A DNA stretch of 42,160 nt from Kangiella sp. (GTDB taxonomy: Bacteria; Pseudomonadota; Gammaproteobacteria; Enterobacterales; Kangiellaceae), in the NCBI RefSeq assembly GCF_014762745.1, contig NZ_JABURJ010000140.1, positions 1 to 42,160 on the forward strand. The letters run 5' to 3'. Every line of letters begins with the position of its first letter. The stretch's first letter is position 1. A model generated the notes under the pieces. It saw only the letters and a program-made list of their open reading frames with translations, did not search any database and had not been told where the DNA came from. This document shows, one piece after another, positions 15,474 through 24,130 of the stretch. Both the position numbers and the translations under genes were made by a program.

Positions 15474-16056
15474 GATGCAGCCCCTTATCACTGGTTACTT
15501 GCGGGACAGATTCGGTGTCTTCATCGGCACCATGCGGTAAAGGCTTCCAACCAGCTAGATAAGCAAGATTATGCAAAAATTGAGCCAGACCCTGGATGAT
15601 CAGAGTGATCGGTAACGCCAGCAATAGAGTCTTGAGCATATAAAGGTAGGGCAGGCCGCCTGGTTGACTTGAGCCTTCTTTGATCTTCCAGTTGAAGATA
15701 ACGTAGTCCAGGCTATAAATAATCAGGAAAATGCAGACCGGTAACAGCAGCACCAAAAAGCCCGCCATATCGACCAGCGCCTTGGTGCGATGAGAAAAGC
15801 GATGATAAAACACATCAACGCGGACATGATCACTATGCTTCAGGGTATAGGCTGCACCCAACATAAAAACGATAGCGTGCATATAGGTGACGGACTCTTG
15901 CAGCGGAATCGCGCTAAAACCAAAGACGTTGCGAAGGAGTAATACAGCAACCACGACCAGCACCATAAACAGGGTCAGCCAGCTGATCAGCTTGCCGGTC
16001 CATTCAGTAAAACTTTCGAGGATGTGTATTAGCGCAAGAATAGGGCGTTTGACCAT
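15466..16056 (-). CDS. dctQ: TRAP transporter small permease, DctQ subunit
   Basis: The 196-aa small membrane subunit of the TRAP transporter has four hydrophobic helices at about residues 22-42, 60-75, 95-117 and 140-165. It has the family landmarks FGFSAIPLQESVTYM and TLKHSDHVRVDVFY. It forms the membrane complex with DctM. An AGGATT Shine-Dalgarno precedes the ATG. It is the first gene of the operon dctQ-dctM-murI-RDD, and the non-coding region 16057-16530 must contain its promoter. The long polar tail after ~170 (ADEDTESVPQVTSDK) is not needed for the fold and overlaps the start of dctM. Confidence 0.92.
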   Translation of the reverse strand: MVKRPILALIHILESFTEWTGKLISWLTLFMVLVVVAVLLLRNVFGFSAIPLQESVTYMHAIVFMLGAAYTLKHSDHVRVDVFYHRFSHRTKALVDMAGFLVLLLPVCIFLIIYSLDYVIFNWKIKEGSSQPGGLPYLYMLKTLLLALPITLIIQGLAQFLHNLAYLAGWKPLPHGADEDTESVPQVTSDKGLHHG

Positions 16057-16530
16057 AATCCTGACTCTTAAATTTATGTTTATTAAGCTCTAAATGAAAA
16101 TTTAGGCACGGCTTATCCACAGGTTTGAATAAATATTAACAAACCCGCATATTCATAAGGTTCTTTTAATTGGCTTTGTAACAGCCTGAAAATACTGAGA
16201 AAATTGACGAAGGATAGATTCCCCAAAACCTATATAGGTGAATTATTATATATTTCTCAGTTTCCCCAAAAAGTTTTCACCAAAGTTATCCACAGAAATA
16301 TTCATGCTGTGGATAAAAAATAAGCAAAAACTCGAGCTGATAAAGATACTCCAAAACAGCCCAAAGATCCAATAGCCGGGAATGTAAAAATTTACAATTT
16401 CAGCTCGCTGTTAACACTTATTCAATATCTTCGCCATAAACTGTTGGAATAAAATGCTATTGTCAGCGTTATAGCCATGAAGCGTAACAAAACTGATCAA
16501 TGAAATAACAACATAACAGGGGAAATACTA
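16057..16530. other. 474-base divergent non-coding region with three DnaA boxes
   Basis: The region lies between dctQ (minus) and the serine hydrolase gene (plus). Perfect TTATCCACA boxes occur at 16113-16121 and 16286-16294 on the plus strand and at 16308-16316 on the minus strand. Between them lies an AT-rich stretch (16231-16260). No gene is visible. The last two boxes face each other 13 bases apart. The arrangement could regulate either flanking gene, titrate DnaA, or be part of a replication origin. The neighbours are not classical oriC genes. Confidence 0.6.
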
Positions 16531-18186
16531 ATGCATTCAGCAATTAACTATGCTCTATTAAGTCTGGCAGCCATAGCTAGCCCGTTAGCAATGGCTGAGG
16601 TGGATAAAAAGCCAGCGGAGCAATTGAGTCCACAAAGCACCCAGCAACTGAACCAATATTTTCAAACCTTGGCCGACAATGGCCGCTTTATTGGAACCGC
16701 TGCGGTATATCATGACACACAGCCGCTCTATCAGATCACTATTCAGCCAGACAACAAAGGCAAGCATGGCTGGTCATTAACTTCAAATCAGGATCTGAAA
16801 TATAAAATAGGCTCAATTAGCAAAACCTATACCTCAACCATCATTTTTCAGCTGATTGAAGAAGGCAAACTAACGCTCGACACCAAGCTTTCAAAGTTCT
16901 ATCCGAAGGTTAAGAACGCCGACAAGATCACCATCAAACATCTACTTAACCACCAATCTGGCATATTCAACTACACCAACGAGCCGGGCTTTATTGATTA
17001 TGTTTATCTGGCAAAAGATAAAGACTTCCTGTTGGCTAAAATTGAATCCTTCGACTCCGACTTCGAGCCGGGCGAAAAAGCAGAGTACAGCAATAGTGGT
17101 TACTTACTATTAGGATTCATTGCTGAAGATATAGAGAAGAAACCATTTGCAGAAATAGTCGAGCAGCGGATCAGCAAGGCCTATAATTTGAAAGACACCT
17201 ACTATGGCGATGACATCAAAGAGCGTAATGGAGAGGTGCATTCCTACGAATACAAAGGCCGCTGGGGCAAAATGGCGCAGTGGAACATGAATATACCAGG
17301 TGCTGCGGGAGCACTGGTCTCGAACGCGGACGATCTCAATCAATTCATTAATTTATTATTCGACGGCAAGATCATCAGCAAAGACAGCCTGCAAACCATG
17401 ACCACCATGGATATGAACTATGGTCTTGGTATCTTCGAAACCAGTTATGGCAGCGAAGACAACAAACTCAAAGGTTACTGGCACAATGGTGGCATCGAAG
17501 GCTTCAGAACACACCTGGCCTACTATCCTGAAAAAGACCTGAGTGTTGTCCTGTTATCTAATGGCCTGCGTTATGACATGCGCGAAATCTACGAAGCGAT
17601 GCTCGACGCCTACCACGGCCAAGAAATTGAAGAGCCGACCTTCCCAGAGTCAATAGAGCTAAGCAAAGAGCAGCTGCAACCATTGGTCGGCAACTACAGT
17701 AGCGACACCTTTCCGCTGGAAATTGAACTGAGCATTAAAAACGGCCAGCTTTATGCCCAGGCAACAGGGCAGGGCGCATTCCCATTGACCGCCTATCCGG
17801 ATGACAAGTTTGAATACATAGAAGCAGGCATCGAGCTACGCTATGACCGCGACAACGAACAGTTCCTATTGATTCAGGGTGGACAAGGCTACGCCTTCAA
17901 CAAACAGGGTGCGACCAAAAAGAAAGGCTTTGAAGTTCCGCAGGCCGTGCTTGAGCAATACGTTGGAGTGTACGGCGCTGACGACTTCCCGCTCGATCTC
18001 GAAATCCGAGCAAGAGAAGGCAACCTCTACGGACAAGCCACCGGCCAATCCGAATTCCCGCTAACTGCCGAAAGCGAAACTCGCTTCCGCTTTAAACTAG
18101 CCGGAATCGTCATCAACTTCGAAGCTGACAAAAACCAGCTCACCATCACCCAGCATGGAAAAGATACAGTGCTGGCAAAGAAATAA
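16531..18186 (+). CDS. Beta-lactamase-fold serine hydrolase with two C-terminal barrel repeats
   Basis: This exported 551-aa protein has a signal peptide at ~1-22 (ends AMA). The hydrolase domain is of the class C beta-lactamase / D-alanyl-aminopeptidase type: SxxK nucleophile and base Ser95-Ile-Ser-Lys98 (GSISKTY), YSN at 186-188, and HNG at 318-320 (YWHNGGIEGF) in place of the KTG triad. Two similar ~60-residue segments follow (~387-445 and ~473-531), each with VGxYxxDxFPLxxE and GQATGQxxFPLTA, resembling DUF3471-like barrels. A beta-lactamase-like domain plus two C-terminal barrels recalls D-aminopeptidase DAP, so a peptidase or esterase role is more likely than antibiotic hydrolysis. A strong AGGGG site precedes the ATG. 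Confidence 0.85.
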   Translation: MHSAINYALLSLAAIASPLAMAEVDKKPAEQLSPQSTQQLNQYFQTLADNGRFIGTAAVYHDTQPLYQITIQPDNKGKHGWSLTSNQDLKYKIGSISKTYTSTIIFQLIEEGKLTLDTKLSKFYPKVKNADKITIKHLLNHQSGIFNYTNEPGFIDYVYLAKDKDFLLAKIESFDSDFEPGEKAEYSNSGYLLLGFIAEDIEKKPFAEIVEQRISKAYNLKDTYYGDDIKERNGEVHSYEYKGRWGKMAQWNMNIPGAAGALVSNADDLNQFINLLFDGKIISKDSLQTMTTMDMNYGLGIFETSYGSEDNKLKGYWHNGGIEGFRTHLAYYPEKDLSVVLLSNGLRYDMREIYEAMLDAYHGQEIEEPTFPESIELSKEQLQPLVGNYSSDTFPLEIELSIKNGQLYAQATGQGAFPLTAYPDDKFEYIEAGIELRYDRDNEQFLLIQGGQGYAFNKQGATKKKGFEVPQAVLEQYVGVYGADDFPLDLEIRAREGNLYGQATGQSEFPLTAESETRFRFKLAGIVINFEADKNQLTITQHGKDTVLAKK

Positions 18187-18268
18187 TATCCTTCCATTGT
18201 CACCCCGTGGCTTTTATTTGGAGAAGCGGCTCGTCCACATTAATGCCAAGGGCCACATATTTGGGTTG

Positions 18269-18296
18269 GGGCGGGCCAATGTGCCCGCCCTTTATC
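18269..18296 (+). terminator. GC-rich hairpin, probable terminator
   Basis: The arms GGGCGGGC (18269-18276) and GCCCGCCC (18283-18290) form a perfect stem with a 6-base loop followed by TTTATCTT. It lies 83 bases after the serine hydrolase stop. Confidence 0.6.
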
Positions 18297-18298
18297 TT

Positions 18299-18326
18299 GT
18301 CACTCCCGGGAAGGCGGGAGTCCATG
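18299..18326. repeat. REP-like extragenic palindrome
   Basis: The segment opens GTCACTCCCG and ends CGGGAGTCCATG, with arms ACTCCCG (18302-18308) and CGGGAGT (18315-18321). This matches the general look of dispersed gammaproteobacterial intergenic elements of the GTCATTCCCGC...GCGGGAATCC type. There is only one copy here, so repetition in the genome is inferred. Confidence 0.4.
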
Positions 18327-18411
18327 CTTGTAAACAAACAACAATAACGAGATTGCAATTTAATCTCCGTTATAAGAACTAAGCAACATTGCTTTCTATC
18401 TAAAAAGAGGA

Positions 18412-19545
18412 TCAATTCCCAAGTAAGATTGTTGCAGCCAAATATTCAATCTCTTCGTGAGTAACATCAAACTCCATTCTGGCTATGTCTGGTCCGAATG
18501 CGCTTACTGAATCAAGACCAGCTAAGGAAAAGTCAGTTGGAGCAAGTTGGCTGACGCTTAATCCGGTATCTGAAATTGAAGCTTGGGTTAAACTTCCACG
18601 GTTTAGTGAGGCCATCACAGTGCGATCTGCTTCTCTAAGCTGAAGTGCTCTGGAGCTAGAGGTTGATTGACTTCCAAAAGTAAAAGCACCGCGAGATGAA
18701 CGTGAGTGGGACCTTGCGACATCGCGAATATGTCTTTCTGCAGTAATTTCCATTGGGGCAGTTGTTCCAGAACCACTGCCAAAACGGTATAGCTTAGCAT
18801 CTGCGGGTAAGTGGAGGGTTACGCCATCTTGAATCCTATCGTCCCAACGAAGTACCTGATGGACGCCATCTACTCCACCGTTAAGTGAACTTTTGATTTC
18901 AAACACATGCAAAACGGCCAAATTACCATCTTCCGTAATAAGGCCAATAATGTTGTCAGTGAACAAGCGCGGTGCGCCTGAACCACCAATTTGAGCACGT
19001 AAGTCTGTAATAAGGACAGCTCTGCCGGGATAGAGTTTGTTATAAACTGATAGAACATAAAGTTGCCGCGGTATAGATAATATTTCTGCGATATTACCTT
19101 TAAGAATATTCATGTAGCCCAGACTGACTTCTCGACTGGTTCTAAGAATTTGTCGGGCTTCACTGGCGGAATCGAAGAGGTTACCTAATCTGTCTCGGAG
19201 CTTGCGAGTTGTATCACCATTTGTAAGCATTGCTTGAAGTTGACGGAAGCGCTGAGTCGGTTGACCGTTATGGAAAAAACGAGATGGTTTAGGTAGTGAC
19301 AGTAGATCAATCATGACAGGCGCAGATGAACGCAAGCCGCGGCGTAATCTGAGCCAATTATTACGTCCAATTACACTTAAAATAGCGGAGAGTCGGCGCC
19401 CCCTATGACCCATTGCTAGCCACTCTATAGCACGACGCGGAGTACTACTTGATTTTCGATAGGCAGCATACAGTGTTTGAAGACCTGCATGAAGAATGGA
19501 GTTACCATCGGGTGATAAAACTTCATCAACGTCTAAACAGGACAT
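18412..19545 (-). CDS. Putative PD-(D/E)XK-fold nuclease (toxin-like), third gene of unknown operon
   Basis: I recognise no named family for the whole 377-aa protein. Residues ~145-245 show the order of motifs of a restriction-endonuclease-like fold: Glu154 in KGNIAEILS, Asp197 in FTDNIIGLI, Glu216-x-Lys218 in HVFEIKS, and Gln230 in VHQVLRWDD. Such domains are common C-terminal cargos of polymorphic toxins. Residues 30-120 are Arg-rich and helical. The C-terminus (~270-377) is Ser-rich and then acidic. It starts inside the end of the 505-aa gene (13-base overlap) with its own GGAG nine bases before the ATG, so it is coupled to that gene. There is no signal peptide and no obvious immunity gene downstream. 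Nuclease activity is inferred from motifs only. Confidence 0.7.
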   Translation of the reverse strand: MSCLDVDEVLSPDGNSILHAGLQTLYAAYRKSSSTPRRAIEWLAMGHRGRRLSAILSVIGRNNWLRLRRGLRSSAPVMIDLLSLPKPSRFFHNGQPTQRFRQLQAMLTNGDTTRKLRDRLGNLFDSASEARQILRTSREVSLGYMNILKGNIAEILSIPRQLYVLSVYNKLYPGRAVLITDLRAQIGGSGAPRLFTDNIIGLITEDGNLAVLHVFEIKSSLNGGVDGVHQVLRWDDRIQDGVTLHLPADAKLYRFGSGSGTTAPMEITAERHIRDVARSHSRSSRGAFTFGSQSTSSSRALQLREADRTVMASLNRGSLTQASISDTGLSVSQLAPTDFSLAGLDSVSAFGPDIARMEFDVTHEEIEYLAATILLGN

Positions 19546-21050
19546 TCGGGTAATCTCCGTAAAATGGCCTGAGCACGTTCAAATTGTTGACGTGTCAAAC
19601 GTGCTCCTGAGCGTAATCGTTCGGACATTTGCTCGATAAATCTGCGGTCACCTTGTGATAACTGCGCATTCTGCAGGCGACGCAAAATACGATTGAAAGG
19701 TTGTTCCATAGTTCTTAAGCGTCGTTGCATTGAAGCAGTTCGTCTAGCTGTTGAAGTTAGATCACCTAAATGACGAATGCTAGCAATACTTGGCCCTACA
19801 AGTGACAGTACAACACCCACACCCATTAGGGTTTTATCAAATGAGGAAACAGGATGTCCCCATCTATCTTCGTCACTTCTTAAGGCATAAACAAATTCGA
19901 CTAAATCAACTGCATCACCAACTCCTGGAATAAACCCAATGACAACATCAGTAATAGCTTGTACCCAACTAACGGATGACGGCAAGCTTACATTGAACTG
20001 AGTGGGTTGCCTTCCTCTTTGCCATGGAAGATTGTTGCCAGGTAAAGGGACAACATTAAAATTAGCGTCTTTGACGTCAAAAACTGGAAGCGTTACACGG
20101 CGGCGGAATTCTTGTCTGGACTCACTAGTATCGACCATCTCAAAATTGACTTGCAAGGTTACTCTAACAGATGGTGTTTTCATAACTCGAACTTGAGTTA
20201 TACCTTGCTCGTTAGTAGCAATATCCCAGCAAAATCTGGCTTCGTGATCGCGACGCTCCGCGCGTGGAGTGCCGTTCCAATGAAAAGCTGGACAATCAAT
20301 AATTAGCCGTTGACCGCTGTATGGGTGCTCGATGATAAGGCCATTGTTTCTTTCTGAAAATTCAAATACTGAAGGTGATTCTAAAACTAAATATCGGGTA
20401 CCGCGACTTGCTGCGGATCGAGGAGTCTGTCTATCTGCCAGTTCCAATAAACTATTGTGAATATCACCTATTGGGTCAGTGACAGAAATAACTGGAAGCG
20501 TTAAAGACCGAGTGAAGTCATTAAGATAGTTTTGGTACTGTTCGGGTGAAGCAATACGAGAGTCGAAATAGTCTTCTTGCAACCCTGCTGAGGTTAATAT
20601 TCCAGTACGGTAGCTTGCAGGGGGATTAGTATCTATTCTATAGCGCAGTAAGAAATACTCGGTGTTAAAACGGCGGCCAATAGTCGGAACTAGACTAGGA
20701 CCTTGCACACGGTATATCTCTAAAATAAGGCTACTATTGTCTTGGAACAGGCGGCGAAAGGTGCCTAAGCGAACAGATACGCCAGGGGCTACAATAAGGA
20801 CTAAGCGAGACGGTTCACGACTGTTGGGAATAAGCATTGTATAGCTTCCCATTCTTACCTCCGCTTGAGGAGGAGGTAAGAATCTGTAATAAATGGGAAA
20901 GCGCTGAACCTGACTTTCGCGAACACGCCTCGATAAAGTTAAGTAGATTCTAAGTGGACGTTCTGATGGTCGGTCACTGGTAAATGTTAATCTCATTGTT
21001 GGCCGTCTAGCCGATAGAGGAGTTAATAACTCCGCATTGAAACTCGGCAT
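19533..21050 (-). CDS. Uncharacterised protein with pre-toxin-like segment, second gene of unknown operon
   Basis: The 505-aa protein has no family I can name with certainty. Residues 1-350 are beta-rich and arginine-rich, with no signal peptide. Residues ~360-430 hold two hydrophobic stretches around IGFIPGVGDAVDLVEFVYAL and LMGVGVVLSLVGP. The first resembles the pre-toxin segment (IPGVGDAxD) that precedes toxin domains in polymorphic toxins. The last ~70 residues are a strongly basic helical tail (RRLRTMEQPFNRILRRLQ) ending LPECPV. The gene begins 3 bases after the 952-aa gene and overlaps the nuclease-like gene by 13 bases. The pre-toxin segment and nuclease domain are thus on separate but coupled ORFs, as if one toxin had been split. 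Function unknown. Confidence 0.7.
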   Translation of the reverse strand: MPSFNAELLTPLSARRPTMRLTFTSDRPSERPLRIYLTLSRRVRESQVQRFPIYYRFLPPPQAEVRMGSYTMLIPNSREPSRLVLIVAPGVSVRLGTFRRLFQDNSSLILEIYRVQGPSLVPTIGRRFNTEYFLLRYRIDTNPPASYRTGILTSAGLQEDYFDSRIASPEQYQNYLNDFTRSLTLPVISVTDPIGDIHNSLLELADRQTPRSAASRGTRYLVLESPSVFEFSERNNGLIIEHPYSGQRLIIDCPAFHWNGTPRAERRDHEARFCWDIATNEQGITQVRVMKTPSVRVTLQVNFEMVDTSESRQEFRRRVTLPVFDVKDANFNVVPLPGNNLPWQRGRQPTQFNVSLPSSVSWVQAITDVVIGFIPGVGDAVDLVEFVYALRSDEDRWGHPVSSFDKTLMGVGVVLSLVGPSIASIRHLGDLTSTARRTASMQRRLRTMEQPFNRILRRLQNAQLSQGDRRFIEQMSERLRSGARLTRQQFERAQAILRRLPECPV

Positions 21051-21053
21051 AAA

Positions 21054-23912
21054 TTAAACCTCGACCCAGTCACCGCTATCTTGCTTTTCCCATTTGGGGA
21101 GTGAATCATCAGGGCGTAATTTAACGAGCGATGTCGGAACGATAACATCCCACGGTTCGCCAACTTCAATCTCTTCTTCGAAATTACCAGAAGCCTCTTT
21201 AAACTCTTGAACAATGGAGACATAGTTTGGACTGGTAACATCAGGCGGTGCACCTCGACCATTCCAGGTCGTTCCTGTTTCAAGAAAATGTAAAACCGCA
21301 GCTTCATAACCAGGCCTAACGGGTAACACAACTCTGGCAGCACCGGCTTTTAGGAAGTCAAGATGTTGAGGATCAGTATTATCCGCTAACAATCGCTCTA
21401 ACCACTTAGACTTTCTGCCCCAGAAATAACCATAAAGAGAGAACATCATTTGTTCCCACTCGAATGCATTCTCAAAAAATTGTATGTACTGACCCTCTCT
21501 GCGAGCTTGATGAAAATCGAAATACGGCATTGGCTCGTCTCTAGTTGCATCAAAAAGCTCGAAACGTTGCTCAGTAAGTAACTCTATAGACTGTCTTTTT
21601 AGTTCATCTCGCTCGATTTCACGATTAATTTTAGGATTTCTACCTTTTATTTCTATACCTTCACTTACATCCTGCAAAATACCGGCAACCTTATTCTCCC
21701 AGTCAGCAACGCGTATTTCATAAGCATTTCGAATTTTTTGATAGGTCTCATGTGCCCATTTCTGCATGGCATAGTTGGTACGTTTACACTTGATAACGAT
21801 GGTTAAAGCGTAAGAGTCATAACCAACAGCTGAAAATGCAACTGGGACCTTGTTAGTTAAGTCACGATCGCCACCCATATCAGTCATCACGGGCAGGAAG
21901 GGTTTTTCAATTAGGTCTATGAGACCGACAACAGTCGAGATGCGTTCCATATAATTACCAACGACTACGGTAAAAGTACGATGGTCATGTCGGGTGAATG
22001 TTGAAGCAGCTCCCCGTGCTGTGAAAGACTGCGCTTCGAAACCATCAGGAATGGATATTTCATCATTATGATTAATTACGGGGTCATCATGGTCGGCACT
22101 CTTTGGTGCAGAAAATGCTTTGGAAACAGATTCATAACTCTTAGGAGGAGGGGTTATATCAGATGCTCCATACAAACTAGCGTAGTAGGCATAGTTACTT
22201 TCATCTATTTCATTCGGTTGGACATCAAACTGTGGAATTGGAGGTGGTAATTGCTCACCACTTTTAGGAGACCGCATTGAATACCATAATAAAGCGGCTG
22301 GCTCCGGAATAACAAATTCAAATAATTGTCGTTTACCATAGTTAAATATCTGAGCTTCATAAACCTTATCAACCCATTGATAAACTCCACTTATATGATC
22401 GCCATCTCCTGGTGCCGTAAGCTTATGGGTATTTGTTTCTTCTATCTCGCGTAAGATCCGAAGCGTTTTAGTGGTTTTCTTCTTCTCGACTATGCGGCTA
22501 AGGGAGCGGTCTACAACATCTTTGGCATAACGGGTAGAGGCTTTGGTGGCTTTCTGTTTCGTTGATGAAATTGAACCTTCCGCAGATGCAGTAAAACTAA
22601 CTGAAGGGCCATATGAACCAGAAACTGAGAGCGCTGCTTTAGCACTTTGATCTTCTTTAATGGTTCGACTTGCTTCGGACTGCATTTCAAACCTTTCAGT
22701 TGTTTCGAGTTCATTTTCCGTTGTGGAATCAACTTCAATAGTTTCGCTTTCTGTATGCTCCATAGTGTCAAGTTTACGGTGCTCTCTAGTCTTCTCTTCT
22801 CCACGTAAAATATTCTCGATATGTGCAACTTCGCCACTTTGATATTGTTTAAGCTGTTGTCTAACTATCATTAGATCAGCAACCCCCGCAGGTTCAACTT
22901 TACCTTTGGAGACTGGTATGTCCGGACGGGGGAAAAATAATAATGGTGGTGTGATGATTAGCTGTGAACGCCAAACTTCTTCGAGGGCGTTTACAATATC
23001 GGGTAGAGAGTGCTTTGCAAGATCTAAACCAGTTTCAGCCTTAATGAGATTCTGTGAAGTTAAAGGTAGTTCATTGACTGTTTCTTCTTGAAGTAGATAA
23101 GGAGTGAATTTAATTGGTTTCAATATATCACTCTTAATTTTGCCTCGAGACAAAGCGGATGTCTTTGAGAATGGGTTGAAATACGAAAAAAAGTTTTTTG
23201 AACGAATTAGTGGTACTTCTGAAACCTCGGGTTTTAAATCAATAATAACGGGCTTTTGATATTTATCAGGCGAATCCAGTTTCTTTAGTCTACCAATTGT
23301 AAGTTCAATATTTTTTAAACGTTCATCGTTGGTATTAGCAGGAGGCTCATCAGTAACACCTTCAACAATCTCTACCCCCTCCTTAATGTCCTCACCAAAT
23401 ACTAAAGGACTAATCATTAATTCTCTAACAGTTAGACTTAAAGTATTAGACACAGTAGCTGTGAGCGCTTTGGCTAAGGCTAAAACTGATTCTTGGTCTG
23501 GTATATCCTTGCTGGTATATCGATAGGCTAAAACACTATCCAAAAGTAGCTGCTCATTGGCTTCAAAATGATTAGAGCCAGATAATGGCTCAGAGAAAAC
23601 AGTGTTTATGACCTCTGATAATCTTAAGTCCCGGTTATCGGTCTGTAGCAATTGGTGTGACAAATTTCGGTAGAGTTGCGATTCTTGAAGAGCCTCTATG
23701 ATGTCAGCGAAATTATGTTGATTAAGATAATCTTGAGAAACAGCAGCAAGCTCTATCCTAGATTCTTGCTTATTCTTTTGTAAAGACTCAGAAAGACTGG
23801 CTCTGAAATCGGTGGAAGAAGAAATATGTAAAACTGTTTGATTTAACTCTGAAACTGGAGGTCTTCTAACCGAAAACCTAAAGACTTCGTTCAATGAAGA
23901 TGGCGTGCTCAT
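21054..23912 (-). CDS. Large uncharacterised protein, first gene of unknown operon
   Basis: The 952-aa protein has no signal peptide, no membrane helix and no motif I can tie to a known activity. Residues 1-170 are mainly helical. Residues 360-372 (GEVAHIENILRGE) precede an acidic, Thr/Glu-rich helical stretch (~373-420). A Gly/Ser-rich segment (426-452, VSGSYGPSVSFTASAEG) and a basic helical stretch (453-495) follow. A conserved-looking block YQWVDKVYEAQIFNYGKR (511-528) with FVIPEPAAL follows. The C-terminus (~805-895) contains FENAFEWEQMMFSLYGYFWGRKSKW and AARVVLPVRPGYEAAVLHFL. Helix / amphipathic hairpin / helix organisation could suit a scaffold or membrane-active protein, but this is speculation. 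GGGAG lies before the ATG. It leads a three-gene operon with toxin-like proteins. Confidence 0.8.
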   Translation of the reverse strand: MSTPSSLNEVFRFSVRRPPVSELNQTVLHISSSTDFRASLSESLQKNKQESRIELAAVSQDYLNQHNFADIIEALQESQLYRNLSHQLLQTDNRDLRLSEVINTVFSEPLSGSNHFEANEQLLLDSVLAYRYTSKDIPDQESVLALAKALTATVSNTLSLTVRELMISPLVFGEDIKEGVEIVEGVTDEPPANTNDERLKNIELTIGRLKKLDSPDKYQKPVIIDLKPEVSEVPLIRSKNFFSYFNPFSKTSALSRGKIKSDILKPIKFTPYLLQEETVNELPLTSQNLIKAETGLDLAKHSLPDIVNALEEVWRSQLIITPPLLFFPRPDIPVSKGKVEPAGVADLMIVRQQLKQYQSGEVAHIENILRGEEKTREHRKLDTMEHTESETIEVDSTTENELETTERFEMQSEASRTIKEDQSAKAALSVSGSYGPSVSFTASAEGSISSTKQKATKASTRYAKDVVDRSLSRIVEKKKTTKTLRILREIEETNTHKLTAPGDGDHISGVYQWVDKVYEAQIFNYGKRQLFEFVIPEPAALLWYSMRSPKSGEQLPPPIPQFDVQPNEIDESNYAYYASLYGASDITPPPKSYESVSKAFSAPKSADHDDPVINHNDEISIPDGFEAQSFTARGAASTFTRHDHRTFTVVVGNYMERISTVVGLIDLIEKPFLPVMTDMGGDRDLTNKVPVAFSAVGYDSYALTIVIKCKRTNYAMQKWAHETYQKIRNAYEIRVADWENKVAGILQDVSEGIEIKGRNPKINREIERDELKRQSIELLTEQRFELFDATRDEPMPYFDFHQARREGQYIQFFENAFEWEQMMFSLYGYFWGRKSKWLERLLADNTDPQHLDFLKAGAARVVLPVRPGYEAAVLHFLETGTTWNGRGAPPDVTSPNYVSIVQEFKEASGNFEEEIEVGEPWDVIVPTSLVKLRPDDSLPKWEKQDSGDWVEV

Positions 23913-24130
23913 GTTGACTCCCTGTCATAGTATTGAGATCACCCATATTAAGATGGTGCGAGATGAATTTACAATATATTTTACAAATTAGGCTTTGCTT
24001 TGCTCTAATAATGTATAGTAACTCACAAGTAGTTGATAATATGTTTATATTCAAGCCAGCTTGCTATGCAAGATAAATGCTAGATAAGGCAATTATTTAG
24101 GTGCATCAATCAATAGTGAATTAGACTCGT

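Noticed and set aside
16113-16316. Calling the DnaA-box cluster an origin of replication
   Set aside because: There are only three boxes and no dnaA, dnaN, mnmG or rpmH nearby. It is kept as a regulatory or origin-like observation only.
18412-19545. Treating the 377-aa ORF as a frameshifted remnant of the 505-aa gene
   Set aside because: It has its own well-spaced GGAG site, and the nuclease motifs are intact. The alternative is kept as a finding.
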